Positions 32,578 through 44,117 of a stretch of DNA of 64,000 bases are shown here, one piece after another. The position numbers and the translations under genes were made by a program. Source of the DNA: Caenorhabditis elegans. Lineage: Eukaryota; Nematoda; Chromadorea; Rhabditida; Rhabditidae. The notes beneath the pieces were generated by a model. The model was not told the DNA's origin. It was given only the letters and a program-made list of their open reading frames with translations, and did no database searches. The DNA lies in NCBI RefSeq assembly GCF_000002985.6, contig NC_003280.10, positions 558,001 to 622,000 on the forward strand. Reading direction: 5' to 3'. Numbering within the stretch: position 1 is the first letter of the stretch; each line of letters begins with the position of its first letter.

Positions 32578-33431
32578 CTAAAACAATGCTCTGACATCTA
32601 CTGGAAATCTGTCATGCCAGATGAGAAAGTACAAGACTTTGGATTCAACTAAAATAGTTGCGAGTATACCATCACTTCTTTCGATATCACGTCCTTCTGA
32701 ACAATCCACTACTTCCAGACCATCGCTGAAATTCACTCGGTTTTGAACTCTGAGCCATAATTTAGGCATGGGCTTAAATTTAGGCGTAAGCTCGAACTCA
32801 CTAAAAAAATCTTTTTCGCCGTTTCGGATTACACTGCGCATGTGGTAAACCATTCCATAAGTCATCAGTCCAATGCTCAAAGCAGTAGTTTAATTGAAAT
32901 CTTCTCAATTTTGGCATATTCCCGTCCAACCAGTATCGGATGAACTCGTTTAGATGTGTTCCTGAGAATTCGCTAAGATACTCGAATTGAATCGTTTCGC
33001 AATTCATCTTTCTCAATTTGTCTAATGTTAAGCTTGAGTAGGCTTGGACATCCAATCGTTGAATATTTGCCCACTTAAATGTAAATGTCCTCATTTTGCA
33101 AAAAATAACTTTCTTGTTCAACTTACCAACTTATGGTTGAACCCAGTTGCTTGTAAACAATGATTTGAAAATCCATGTTTCAAATCAAAATTCTTCAATA
33201 TAAATTCCATGTCTTCTGTAGTAATGTACGAACTATATCCAAGAAGTTGAATAAAATGACATTTCCGAAATAAAGGATGGCTCAACGCGGATTTAAATTC
33301 CCCATAAAAACGATCCCTATCAATTGCCAAATCGACATGATCAATTTTGAATAAATCATTTAATACATCCAAAACATTAATCAATTCATGTAAAGTTGTA
33401 TAAGGCAAACATGGAGTCTTGCTCTTGTAGT
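32578..33431 (-). pseudogene. FBA_2-type relative, 5'-truncated and frameshifted, gene E
   Basis: After an acceptor at about 33432 (TTTTTTTCAG) the minus strand reads KSKTPCLPYTTLHELINVL...GFNHKL. A 53-nt intron (33136-33084) then leads into WANIQRLDVQAYSS, LTLDKLRKMNCETI and HLNEFIRYWLDGN, an FBA_2-like region. Near 32860 the frame must change: the following homologous part (EVVDCSEGRDIERSDGI, as in gene C YTIERINGV) lies in another frame, ending at 32578. A 34-nt intron would rescue the frame but is below the usual worm minimum. No F-box exon is visible upstream, where repeats and a 1.7-kb foldback are inserted. Most likely a pseudogene. Confidence 0.6.
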
Positions 33432-33548
33432 GCGTGCTGAAAAAAATTAAAAACTGTTTCTGAATATTAGAAACTACGGGAGACGGAAGTTGACCTACTA
33501 CTCAGCTCTACGGATTATGCAAACGAACCAGTACTAAAATGGGTTAAT

Positions 33549-33718
33549 AATCTGATACGCCGCGTGATGTCAGGCTGTCCCATTTCGGTTTGATCTACGT
33601 AGATCTACGAGAATCGCAGGAATTTGAACGCAGACTCCCCTCTGACGTCACATTTTTTCGGAGAAAAAATTCCCGCATTTTTTGTAGATCAAACCGTAAT
33701 GGGGCATCATGACTTTAC
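33549..33718. mobile_element. Palindromic MITE, TGCGGGA family, copy 6
   Basis: CGTGATGTCAGGCTGTCCCA at the left; CCCGCATTTTTTGTAGATCA near the right; ends GGGGCATCATGAC. The left arm has a diverged core (GAATCGCAGGAA). Confidence 0.75.
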
Positions 33719-33767
33719 TTGATAATGTGCTAAAAACAAAGGACATAAATCCGAAAATTTGAAACTA

Positions 33768-35467
33768 TTAAAGGTGGACTACGCCCAATGGGGAAATTGC
33801 TTTAAAACATGCCTATGGGGTCACAATGACCGAATATCATGATAAAAAATTTCCCTGATTTTATATGATTTTTTGAAAGTTGAAAAAATCTCAGTTTTCA
33901 CCTAATTCCTATTTGAATTACCGCCAATATAAGGCGTTGAGTCCGATGGAGCGCGCCTGCATCACCATCAATAATTTAATTTTCGAGCATTTTTTATTCA
34001 TTTTTTATTGATTTTGTACCATTTTTCATTGTTTTTTCGCGATTTTCTTATTAAAAAGGTGAAAATACTTTTTTTATAATTTATTTCATTGATGAAACGC
34101 AACAATAACTCATGAAATCATCAATTTCCAGGCAGGAGACGGCGATGGACACGGAATCGCGGCCAACGAGGAGCTGCCGAGATTAAGTAGAGTGAGTTTT
34201 CAATTATAAAAATGTAAAAAAGCAAATAACTTTGTTGAAAATAAAAAGTATTGGCTTGAAATCGAAAAATCTATCTAATTTTCCACTATTAAAAAGCCAA
34301 TTTCGGTTCTTTTAACTAAAAGTTGAGTTTCTCTCGATAAAAAAAATTGATTGTTGTGACATGAAAAGTTGAAGAAATCAACCAAATTTTTAATTTTTGG
34401 TAATGCTTCCAGTTCCCAAGCGTTGCAAAAAATTCGCTAATAATCCATTTCCCGTTGAGGATAATTTTCTGTGAATTAGCAATTAAATTGAAAAATTATT
34501 TTATTATAAAGATTAAATAAAAAATTAAAATAATTATTATATGTACATAGTTTGATACAAATTTACGTAAATAATTAATTTCTTTGTTTCAGGGTCCGTC
34601 GAAGAGCGAGAAGCAATGGCGCGTGGAGAGCTGAAATTTTAAAATTTTCAAATGATTTTTCTATTTTTAATAAATGTTTTATCAAGCAGTCTTTCTTATC
34701 TTCGAAAATCTTTGGAGGCATTTGAAGCTGAAACCATAAGAAAACACTCTTACAATTAGTCTTTCCATAAATAGTTTATAAAAAAGTATTTTTCGCTATT
34801 TTAATAAGAGTTATCCTCAACTGGATATAGATTATTGGCGAATTTTTATATTTGAATATATCTGAAAGAGAAGTGGTTTCAGAAAAATTATGATAATTTT
34901 TTAATCGAGAAGTTTTTTGATAAAAGAACCGAAATTGGCTTTTTAATAGTGGAAAATTAGATAGGTTTTTCGATTTCAAGCCAATACTTTTTATTTTCAA
35001 CAAAGTTATTTGCTTTTTCACATTTTTATAACTGAAAACTCACTCTATTTAATCTCGGCAGCTCCTCGTTGGCCGCGATTCCGTGTCCATCGCCGTCTCC
35101 TGCCTGAAAATTGATGATTTCATGAGTTATTGTTGCGTTTCATCAATGAAATAAATTATAAAAAAAGTATTTTCACCTTTTTAATAAGAAAATCGCGAAA
35201 AAACAATGTAAAATGGTACAAAATCAATAAAAAATGAATAAAAAATGCTCGAAAATTAAATTATTGATGGTGATGCAGGCGCGCTCCATCGGACTCAACG
35301 CCTTATATTGGCGGTAATTCAAATAGGAATTAGGTGAAAACTGAGATTTTTTCAACTTTCAAAAAATCATATAAAATCAGGGAAATTTTTTATCATGATA
35401 TTCGGTCATTGTGACCCCATAGGCATGTTTTAAAGCAATTTCCCCATTGGGCGTAGTCCACCTTTAA
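33768..35467. mobile_element. 1.7-kb foldback element with TTAA ends and about 545-bp inverted arms
   Basis: Left end TTAAAGGTGGACTACGCCC, right end GGGCGTAGTCCACCTTTAA. Arms are reverse complements over about 33768-34310 and 34925-35467. The arms share blocks such as TTTAAAACATGCCTATGGGG and GGAGCGCGCCTGCATCACC. TTAA at both borders fits a TTAA-targeting (piggyBac-like/PALTTAA) non-autonomous element. Each arm carries one copy of a coding-like exon, and the loop carries a second, terminal exon. Confidence 0.85.
34132..34634 (+). CDS. Two gene-like 3' exons inside the foldback element
   Basis: Exon 34132-34191 follows ATTTCCAG and ends at GTGAGT; it reads AGDGDGHGIAANEELPRLSR. Exon 34593-34634 follows TTTGTTTCAG and reads GPSKSEKQWRVES, then TGA. 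Both are in phase 0. AATAAATG occurs 35 nt after the stop. No 5' exons are found in the element, so this looks like a captured gene end or the tail of an element gene. The first exon is duplicated inverted in the right arm (about 35044-35103, nearly identical). Product unknown; 33 residues visible. Confidence 0.4.
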
Positions 35468-35520
35468 GAAAAAAACGGTTTGCTAGTAAGTTTTTTCAGT
35501 TACCTAACTAACTAAAAAGT

Positions 35521-35860
35521 ATGTCGAAAATCGTCAGACTTCCACCGTACCATTGTTGTCTCAATCCCATCGAGCTCATTTGGAACCAGCTGAAAAGCTT
35601 CCTGCGCAAGCATGGAAAACTTGACAGCAAACTGGAAACAGTAAGATCATTTTTACCAAATTGCTTTCAAATTTTCTGATATTAAGGTCCGTACTCAAGC
35701 GATTCAATTTCTTAAAAGCATCGACGAGGAAGCTGTGGCAAATACAATGGATCACGTTATGGATGCTGAGATTGACCTTAAGACTATTATGGATGCCGAT
35801 TTTGAGCAAAATCTACGCGATGATGAGATGGATTCGGGGGATGATGACATCAGTTTTTGA
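35521..35860 (+). pseudogene. C-terminal fragment of a DDE-type (Tc1/mariner-IS630 superfamily) transposase
   Basis: Exons 35521-35640 and 35687-35860 (TGA) join in phase 0, 97 codons from ATG. LPPYHCCLNPIELIWNQLK is the conserved LPPYsPxLNPIExxW block of this superfamily, in which the Glu is the last catalytic acid. An acidic tail follows (DDEMDSGDDDISF). The DNA-binding domain and first two catalytic acids are absent from the window upstream; a foldback element ends 53 bp before it. A transposon relic or domesticated fragment. Confidence 0.75.
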
Positions 35861-37329
35861 TATTTTTCTTTTCAGTTCATCTCACCTCTGCAATCGACAC
35901 ATCGAACGCTGTTATTCTTCTAACTTTGTTTCCTGATCCTGAAAATAGAATTTCTTTAGATTTTTTAAAATAAAATAAGAATTAAACATACCTTTATAAA
36001 ATGAAAAAACCGGCGAATTACCTGAAATTGCTGAAAAAGAGGATTAAAAATGCAGAAAAGCTAGTGAGGGTGTATCCTTTCAATTTTCCATAAAAAATAA
36101 ACAGAAAACACATTAAAAACATATTATCTTTATTCAAAAAATTATTTTTTACAAGAAAACAAAAAAAAAGAGGAAGAAAAATGGATAAAAACAACAGAAA
36201 TTAGAAGAAAATCGGTCTGTGCTAAAGAAAAAAAATCAAGAGAAATGCTCCGTAAACCGACACCTCGTAAATCGTTTCGTCTCTTCCCCGCGCCAAGGTT
36301 GAGCTTTTGAAGTCTAACTTCAGATTATGTTTCTGAATAAAATTGAAAATCCCACATCTTATAATTATCAAAATCAGGATTTAACATCATACTTTATTAA
36401 AAGTGAACGCTTATTATATTAGTAGTGCGTGTTTCTTTCATTTCAATGCACATCCGATCCTATTTCGTTCAAAATTATTCCGTATTCCATTTTTTGTTGA
36501 TCTCTCATGTTTTGAAAGTTGAAAACTTAGTTTCTACAATAAATGAAGAAAAGTTAAAATGATAAACAATAAATTACTAGAACCCACGAGAGAGGTTTTT
36601 AAATTTTTGCTCGTTTTGGACTAATTAACTTCAACTAAACTATTATTGATTTCAAAAAAGTAAGTGAACAAAAATAATTTCTAATCAAATACGATAAATT
36701 CATTTTCAGCTTGTTTCCGATTTGAAAATCATAATTTTGGTCAACATTTACTACAAGTTTCTCTTGGTTTTCAGGAAAACGATTTATAACTCCGCCAAAA
36801 CTTATCGGATTTCAGAAATTGTTTTTTTAATTAATAGCCTAAATGTTTCTCTACAAAAGTCAGGCCTCAAAACAGAGTAAAATTTAGTTAAAAAGTGGAA
36901 AAAATAGCATAGAACACTGGTGGTTGAAAATTACAATGGTAAAAAACGAGATATGCAAGCGCGCCCCGCTGCGAACTTGCAAAATTATTTTGAGCGCAAT
37001 TCTTGCCCTAGGTCGCTGTGAGTTATCTGAAAAACGAGGTCGGTTAAGTAAACTTAATGTTTTTCAGTTCAAAATAGTGGTTTTACATATGCCACACGTA
37101 GCTTCGGGTCATTTAATTCCAATAATTTGGATCTTCTAAACCAGATTTTTGATTTGTAGTCTAGCAGATCCACATGGCTATTCAATAATCTCTTCAAAAT
37201 GTATTTATCAAAAAATTTATCAAATTTTTGAAATCTCAAATCAAAAAAATCACAACATTATGAATTGAAGAAAGAGGTAAAATTATATTTTCTGAAAACC
37301 CGAAAAGTTTAAAATCTCAATGATTTCAG
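35861..37329. other. Intergenic, no gene supported
   Basis: 1.5 kb of AT-rich sequence, with a GC-richer patch at about 36950-37030 (GCAAGCGCGCCCCGCTGCG) and isolated repeat words. It should include the 3' UTR of the NHL gene at its right end. The short open frame at 36924-37139 has no splice or family support. Confidence 0.5.
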
Positions 37330-40300
37330 CTACTTGTACTTGTAGCTTCGCACCGTGTTCCTCTCAAAATCCGTCACAAATGCCTTATTTTTGTGCACAA
37401 AAATGCCGCATGGAGCCATAAACTTTTCGTGTGGCCCCGGTTCGATGGAGTACAGGAAGTCGCCTTTGTAGCTGATTACCTGGAAATTTTATGTTTTGAA
37501 TTTCTGAGCAAGCTCTCAGCCAAATTTTTTACCCCAATATTCGTGCGATCCATCTTTTTGTCAGTGAAGATTACTACGATTTGACCGGTTGTGACGTCAC
37601 AGGTTACTGTAGTTATGTTGAAGCGGCCGCTGGAAAATATAGAGTTAGGCTTTAAACTACAAATTTCAGACTACAAACTACAAACTACAAACTTCAGACT
37701 ACAAACTACAAAACTGCTAATAGCAGACCCATGTCCAAACCGTTCAAAAACCAAAACTTCTCAAAATCCCAACTCACCCAACTTTCGGCATAACCGTCCC
37801 GGGAGGCGACACATTCAACTTCCTGAGCATTTTCCCGGCTCCATCATACAACAAAAGCTCATCGGTGGTCCCAACAATGACGTCATCATCGAGCCCAACA
37901 CCCACGCACTTCACCTCGGCGCCCTTCGTCTCTCGCACCGGAAAACTGAGCAGCGGCTTGAAATTCGAATCAAAAATGAAGATTTTCGTTTTATCAGCTA
38001 TCACAAATCGGCCACGCGAGTCCACTGCAACATCCGTCGGCTGGTAGAACTCGGAAAATTGGACGGCTTTCAGGATTTCGCCACGTGTATTTAGTTTGCT
38101 GAGCATTTTGCGCTGCCAAGACAGGACGACGAGCTCCTCGTTACCCAGGTATACCATTCCGACAGTGCCGCTCTGAAAAATGTGGTATTTATCGATAGAG
38201 CGCATTTGCATCTCGAGTAAACTTTGTTGAAAATACGCTCTAATGCAAAAAAGGCCGAAAATTCAATTTTTGGCTTTTCTGTCTGGGGTGCCAGAGTGTC
38301 CTATTTTGATTTAATCTACGCTGATCTACAAAAAATGCGGGAGAAAAGACAGAGTTCTCAACTAATTTCGCATGGTTAAGAATGTGCTGGCGTCACATTA
38401 GTTTGGGCTAAAAACACCCGCATTTTTTGTAGATCAAACTGCATTTTCTAAATATTTTTTAACTACTTCAACACAAAAATTCAGAGTATGTTTGCAGTGC
38501 AACTGCGCTCCAATGCAAATTTCTTTAAAAATTCGATTTTTTTTTTGTTGAAAGTAAGATTTTGAGTTTAGAATTTTGAAAAAAAAATCTAATTCAATTT
38601 TTAAATTTTTTGGGTATGCAACTGCGCTCTAAGGACAAACTTTTTAAGTTTGCAGTAACTCCGCCGAAAATTGAGCTACGATGCTGAAAATTGTCTCAAA
38701 AAGCTCCAAATTCCTCAAATAATTTTAACAAACCTTAAACTCATCATTCCTGACATCCGTGATGACGTCACCATTGTCTCGAAGCACCCGAACTCTCTTG
38801 TTCCCACTATCCAGCACGAACATCCGTTTCGTCGGCTCATCCCACCAACATTTTGTGGGATATTTGAATGTGACAGGCATTTGCCAGTCATAGGCATGGA
38901 AGCTGTCAATTCGGAATGCCAGAGGACTATTTGCCACCGGTCGCCCAAAGATTTTCACCGAAATTTCATAGTCACCGGGTTGTGTTAGTCTGGAAAATTG
39001 AAAATTGAAATTGATTTTTTTTTTGGAAATTTGATTAGTTTTTAGCTATTTTTAAGTAGAAAAATAGGATTAAGCTTTCACCTGGTGCCAGAGTGTCCTT
39101 TGATCTACCTAGATCTACAAAAAATGCGGGAAAAGAGACGCAGTTTTCAACTTATTTCGCATGGTTAAGAACGCGCTGACGTCATTTTTTTGGGGGTAAA
39201 TAATTTTCCGCATTTTTTGTAGATCAAATCTTAAAGGGACAGCCTGGAACCACGTGAGCTTTAGCAGATTTTCAGGTTTCGGTGTGCTAATCAAAGAATG
39301 TAGTTTGTAGTATACCAGACCAATTTGAAACTCTGTAGTTTGTACTCTGGCAGATCAATTTTTTTGGGAACTTTCCAGAATTCTGTTAGATTTTAAAGAA
39401 AACTGGGAAAAATGTCTGCAAAAAATTAAAATAAAATAGAAAATCCTAAAATTTCCAAAACCCCAAAACCAACCTAAAGAATAAATGATAAGTCCCGTCA
39501 TTTTCATCAACAACTCGAATATTCTTCACTTCATCCTCAGCACGCTTGCGGTGAGCATCTGCCAGGCGGTTTTGTGTCAAGTGAGGGTCCAGGGCGACGA
39601 GCTGGAGCTCCACTTCAACAGGGTCTCCTCCAGTTTTCCGAGCCTTGCCATCAACGTCACGGGTTCTGAAAATTAAAAAATTTTCTACATTTCGCACCAA
39701 AAAACACCGCCAAAAACATTATAATAACTCAAAAAAATCAAATTTTTTTGATTTTAGCGTTTTCCATTTTCAGTCAATTTTGAGCAACTTACATCAAAGT
39801 CAGCGAGTTTTCCACGTGGATTCCCATCTGAGCAGGCGCTTCAACTGTAGATGTGCCAGGAAACGTATTCGACGCGTACAACTTCCCAAATTCATTCAAA
39901 TTCCTCTCTACATCTACCAGCATTTGCTCAGAATTTGTGTTAATCCGCAAAAATGCATTTTCCCGTGGTTCAATGATTCTCCGCTGCCAGTTGTCGTCCG
40001 AGTTGCCGTCTTTAAGCTGCCGAGCCATTGAGCGGATGTCCATTTTACAGGATTCCAGTTCCTGAAGTTATAAATTTGAGAATTTTGCAAAAAAAAGCGA
40101 AGAAAATGCGTGAAAAACCGTTGATTTTGATCAAATTTGGCTCAATTGGGCTGCTAAGACTACAAATTACAAATTTAGATTTAGCAGACCCAAAGCTAAA
40201 AAATCTAATTTTTCCTCAATTTTTGGAATTAAATTCAAATATCAATACATACCTTTTGCAATTTCTTTTTCTCGTCCTGAATCACTTCCAGCTGATCTTT

Positions 40301-43300
40301 CAGCACTTTCCGCTTCTCATCTCGCCGAACACGGACGGTTTCGATAAGTACACGACGTCGATTTTCAACAAGATTTGACACTTCCTGAAAAAATTCAATT
40401 TGGATTTTTGAATTAACAAAAAAGCAATTTAGTTGAATTTTTGAGGTTAAGCTCGTAGATTATGACGTATAACCAGGAAAGGGGCGGGGCTTGGGGAAAA
40501 TGGTCAACTGGCAAAATAATTAAAAAATAATTTTGTACAAGTTGATATAATAATTGACCTTTTAGGTTTATGGTTTTCTGGAACTTTTCTTTCAAAAAGT
40601 GAAAAAAAAATTTTGATTTGCGCTTACTCTTTGGTGTGTAACTCAAAAATGGGCGGAGCTAGAATAAAATTTCCAAGTGACAAAATGTTTAAAATTTAAT
40701 TTTCTATGTCATCAAGTATGTTTAGAAATTTGAAATTATGGAAAATATGGATTCGTGAGACTATTTTTACTGAAAAATCGAAAATTTTGAGACGCTCTAA
40801 CATTTTGATTTTTAACTCAAAAGGGGGCGGAGATAGGCTGAAAAAATTTTAAAATTTTACTGAAAAATTATCCTCAAATTTTTTTCTGCTGATTGATTTA
40901 AAATGCATAGCTTGAAAAAATTTCAAAATTGATTGTAAATAAATTTTCGTTTTGAAAAAAAATTAAAAAATTAATTTTCCAAATTAAAAAAAAATCAAAA
41001 TATTAAATTTTTAGGGTCTAAAAAATGTTTTGTATACTTTTTCCAAAAAAAGATTTTCTACGAAAGAAAACTTTTTATCTAAAGAAAACACTAAAAAAAA
41101 CGAAAAATATATAAAACGATGCTGAGAGGCTAGGGACCAGTGCGAAGTTGGAGGGTGGCAGACAGCTAGTGTAAACACTAAAACAGTAACATAACAATAG
41201 ACACGCACCCCCATTTTTTCTTCACTTCATACTAACACAGAGAAAAATATCATGTGGAACGGTGGAAAAAGTTTGGCGGAAAACAAAAAAAAAATTGAAA
41301 AAAAAAAAACATAATTCCTAATTTTTTTAAATTTTTTTCACACTGTTAAGAGATTTAAACACTGTTAAGAGATTTAAAAAAAAAATTATAAACTGTCAAA
41401 TTGTTAAAAATGCTGTGCTCAACAACTTTTTAGTTAACAATTTTATGTTAGCTTCACCGATTTTTAAGGTATGACCCAAAAAACATAAGCTTCATCTAAA
41501 AAAAATTAGTCTTGAAAATTTTTTAAAGTCCCAAAAAAGTAGAGTTTCAAACTTTTCAAAATTAGTGTTGTATATGAGTCGATAGGTAATGTAATGCTGA
41601 TTATCTTGTCAGTTGACAATATTTTTGTAGCTCCGCCCATTTTTGAGTTTTGACCCAAAATGTTAGAGTTTCGAACTGAACATTTCAAACTTTTTTTTGG
41701 AAAAAATTACAAAACCCTAGAGTTTCGAATTTTTTGGAATTATATGCTGACTTATTGAGAATTAAATGCTGATTATCTTGTCAGTTGACAATTTTTTTAT
41801 TAGCTCCACCCATTTTTGAGTTGGGCCGATTTTCGAAAAAAAATTGTTTAATGTTTCATAATTTTTATTTCAATTTTGCAAACTACTTTTAAATTATTTT
41901 TTTAATTTACCTGTATAGCCGCATTAATCTGTTCAACAATCTTATCCACATTCCCGTCAAGCTGCACAATTTCCCTATTAACAGTCACGTGAGCATCGTC
42001 AAGTGCTCGGAGCCGTCCTTTTGCACGGTATACCACAATTTCAGACATTCTTTTGATTGCAATAGATAGCGGAACTACCGTATGCTCATCACATTTTTTG
42101 CTGAAAATTTGGGAATTTTAGGGATGTTTTTAGAATTTTTTGAGAAAATTGTGTTTTTAGATTTTTAAATTTAAATTAGATTTTTTTTTTTAAACACTGA
42201 AATATAAAAATAAAATAAAAATCAGAAGTTTTTAGAGCCAGTATATACAGTAAATAATGCTGATCATTATTTCAATTGAAAATGTTGCTCTAGCTCCGCC
42301 CATTTTTGAGCTACTGTAGTTTTAAAAAAATTTCAGAAAAATATGTTTTGTTTTTTTTTTCAAATTTCAAATTATTTTTTTTAATCATGCTTCTAATAAA
42401 GATTTTTATAGATTTTTAACAAATTCAAAAAAAATCCAAAAAAAACCCACTTCACCACGGAATCCTGACAATTTTCGCAGAAAACCAAATCACAAGTCTC
42501 ACAGTACAAAAGTTGGTCTGTCGGGTGATTGGAGCATGATGGGACGACGTCTTTGCGTTGTATCTGTAAAAAATTCGAAAATTATAGTACTAACATTGGA
42601 AAAATTAGTTTTCAAAAAAAAAATTTTTTTTTTTGATTTTTGAAAAAAATTTTTTTTGTTTTTTCAAAAATTCAAATTTCAAATTTCCCGCCAATTTTTT
42701 TTTTTCAAAATAGTTTTTCTTACCTGCATCACATCCAACAGCTGATTGATAAAAAACGCTGCTGGAAATAGGATGACTCCGCCGGCAGGAATCGGGCAAA
42801 CCTCACGGCACAGTGGGCATCGTAGAGTAGGCGGCTGGGTCTGGAAAAATTCGAAATTTTTAGAAAAACTAGAAGTTTTTGGCAAAATCTAATAATTTAT
42901 TTGAATTCAGGGGAATTTTTTACCGCTACTAAAAAATTTTCAGAGCTCTAGTGCAAAGTGTCGCAAGATCTGGTGTTTAGGATTACTGTAGCTTGATTAT
43001 TGCGGACTTTGCACCGGATTTCACGAAAAAATGCACAAAACTCGGGGTAAAAAATGACGCTGAATTCAAGAAAAGCAGTTAAAACGTTGAAAAAAAAAAT
43101 TTCAAAGTGGTGAAAAATTACCTCGGGGCTGAGCTCGGCGAGCTGGGTCACACAGAAGAGGCAGACGGAGTGGGAACACGGTAGGAGCTTTGGCTTTCGG
43201 GTGTTCTAAAAAGTTTTCATTTTATTTATTCAAAAAAAGTAAAAAAATGGAAAATTTAGATTTTCAACAGAAAACAATTTTTGGAAAAAAAATATTTAAA

Positions 43301-44117
43301 AAATATTTTTTCCCAAAATTTCCGAAACTTTTTCCAATAGCTTCAAGTTTTCTAAAACTCTACGTTTTTACAATTTTCCTCACTAGAAAACGGTAAAAGA
43401 GCTTAACAAAAAGTCTAAAAGTACACATTGGTGACATAATACTACTAGTACATACTACTAGCGAGACGCAGACACATCAAGACTTTGTCACGAGGGTATG
43501 TTGCTTGCAGAGCACATACACACATTATATATGCATATATTCCGTGAAAAAGTGTCCATTTTACATGGCGAATGCACCTGCACCAAGAAATTTGATAAGC
43601 GGGTGAATTTGGAACATTTTGGCTTGTAACTCAAAAAGGGGCGGAGCTAGGAAAAACTGTCAACTGAAAAAATGTTGGAAATTTTATTTTCTACAAAATC
43701 AAATTTATAAAATATTTTTGAAACTCTGGAAATCTAGATTTTCAGGACTTTTTCTCTACTCAACGCAAAGCTTCGGGGGTTAAACTCGTTAACTTTGGCC
43801 TATAACTTAAAAAGGGGGCGGAGCCAACAATAAACAGTCAAGTGGCAAAATATTCGGCGCATAGTTTTCTATTTGTTTTTCAAAACTTTTATCAAAACTT
43901 TTATTTAATAAAAACCTAACATTTAATTATTCTGGGGGCTTTGGAAAATTTTTTTAAAATTTTGTTCGAAACTTTTTTTACAAAATTTCATCCCAAATTT
44001 TCTGCCCAAACTCACCCCGTCATAGGTATAAAGACACGTTGAACATGTCAAAAATGTTTCCGAAAAGTCGTCCACATTGATATTCACAGTTTCTACTAGT
44101 GATGTGCTAGTAAACAT
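37330..44117 (-). CDS. nhl-3: TRIM-like RING/B-box/coiled-coil/filamin/NHL protein
   Basis: Twelve exons keep phase: 44117-44016, 43205-43122, 42840-42724, 42563-42451, 42100-41911, 40384-40253, 40061-39793, 39665-39474, 38989-38734, 38172-37778, 37629-37533 and 37479-37330 (TAG); 698 residues. Order: a RING finger (residues about 20-80: FLTCSTCLY, LLPCSHSVCLFC, CPLCREVC); a B-box (CSNHPTDQLLYCETCDLVFC, CDEH); and a long coiled coil (about 150-300). A filamin-type domain (about 320-400: DVDGKARKTGGDPV, GDYEISVKIFGRPVANSPL) and C-terminal NHL repeats (QPTDVAVDSRGRFVIAD, APCGIFVHKNKAFVTD) follow. Such proteins are E3 ubiquitin ligases or RNA regulators. The ATG follows TTTTTCAGGTA, a likely trans-splice site. 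I assign nhl-3 from memory of its chromosome II location; other nhl genes are possible. Confidence 0.85.
38285..38450. mobile_element. Palindromic MITE, TGCGGGA family, copy 7
   Basis: GGTGCCAGAGTGTCCTATTT at the left; GATCTACAAAAAATGCGGGA and the inverse CCCGCATTTTTTGTAGATC; in an intron of the NHL gene. Confidence 0.75.
39082..39260. mobile_element. Palindromic MITE, TGCGGGA family, copy 8
   Basis: CCTGGTGCCAGAGTGTCC at the left; GGGACAGCCTGGAACCACGTGAG at the right, with inverted GCGGGA/CCGCATTTTTTGTAGATC cores. In the next upstream intron of the NHL gene. Confidence 0.75.
40400..42320. repeat. Repeats with CTCCGCCCATTTTTGAG words in NHL-gene introns
   Basis: GGGCGGAGCTAG or its complement, with TCAGTTGACAATTTTT or TCAACTGGCAAAAT beside it. 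Occurs near 40475, 40650, 40825, 41640, 41800 and 42290. The spacing of about 160-180 bp suggests old tandem units. The same family forms the block at 45.4-46.1 kb. Confidence 0.7.

Noticed and set aside
36924-37139. 71-codon plus-strand frame
   Set aside because: No acceptor or donor with partner exon and no family similarity; crosses a repeat word.
43190-43396. Plus-strand frame beside the RING exons
   Set aside because: AT-rich intron translation (runs of Phe and Lys), opposite to a well-supported gene.
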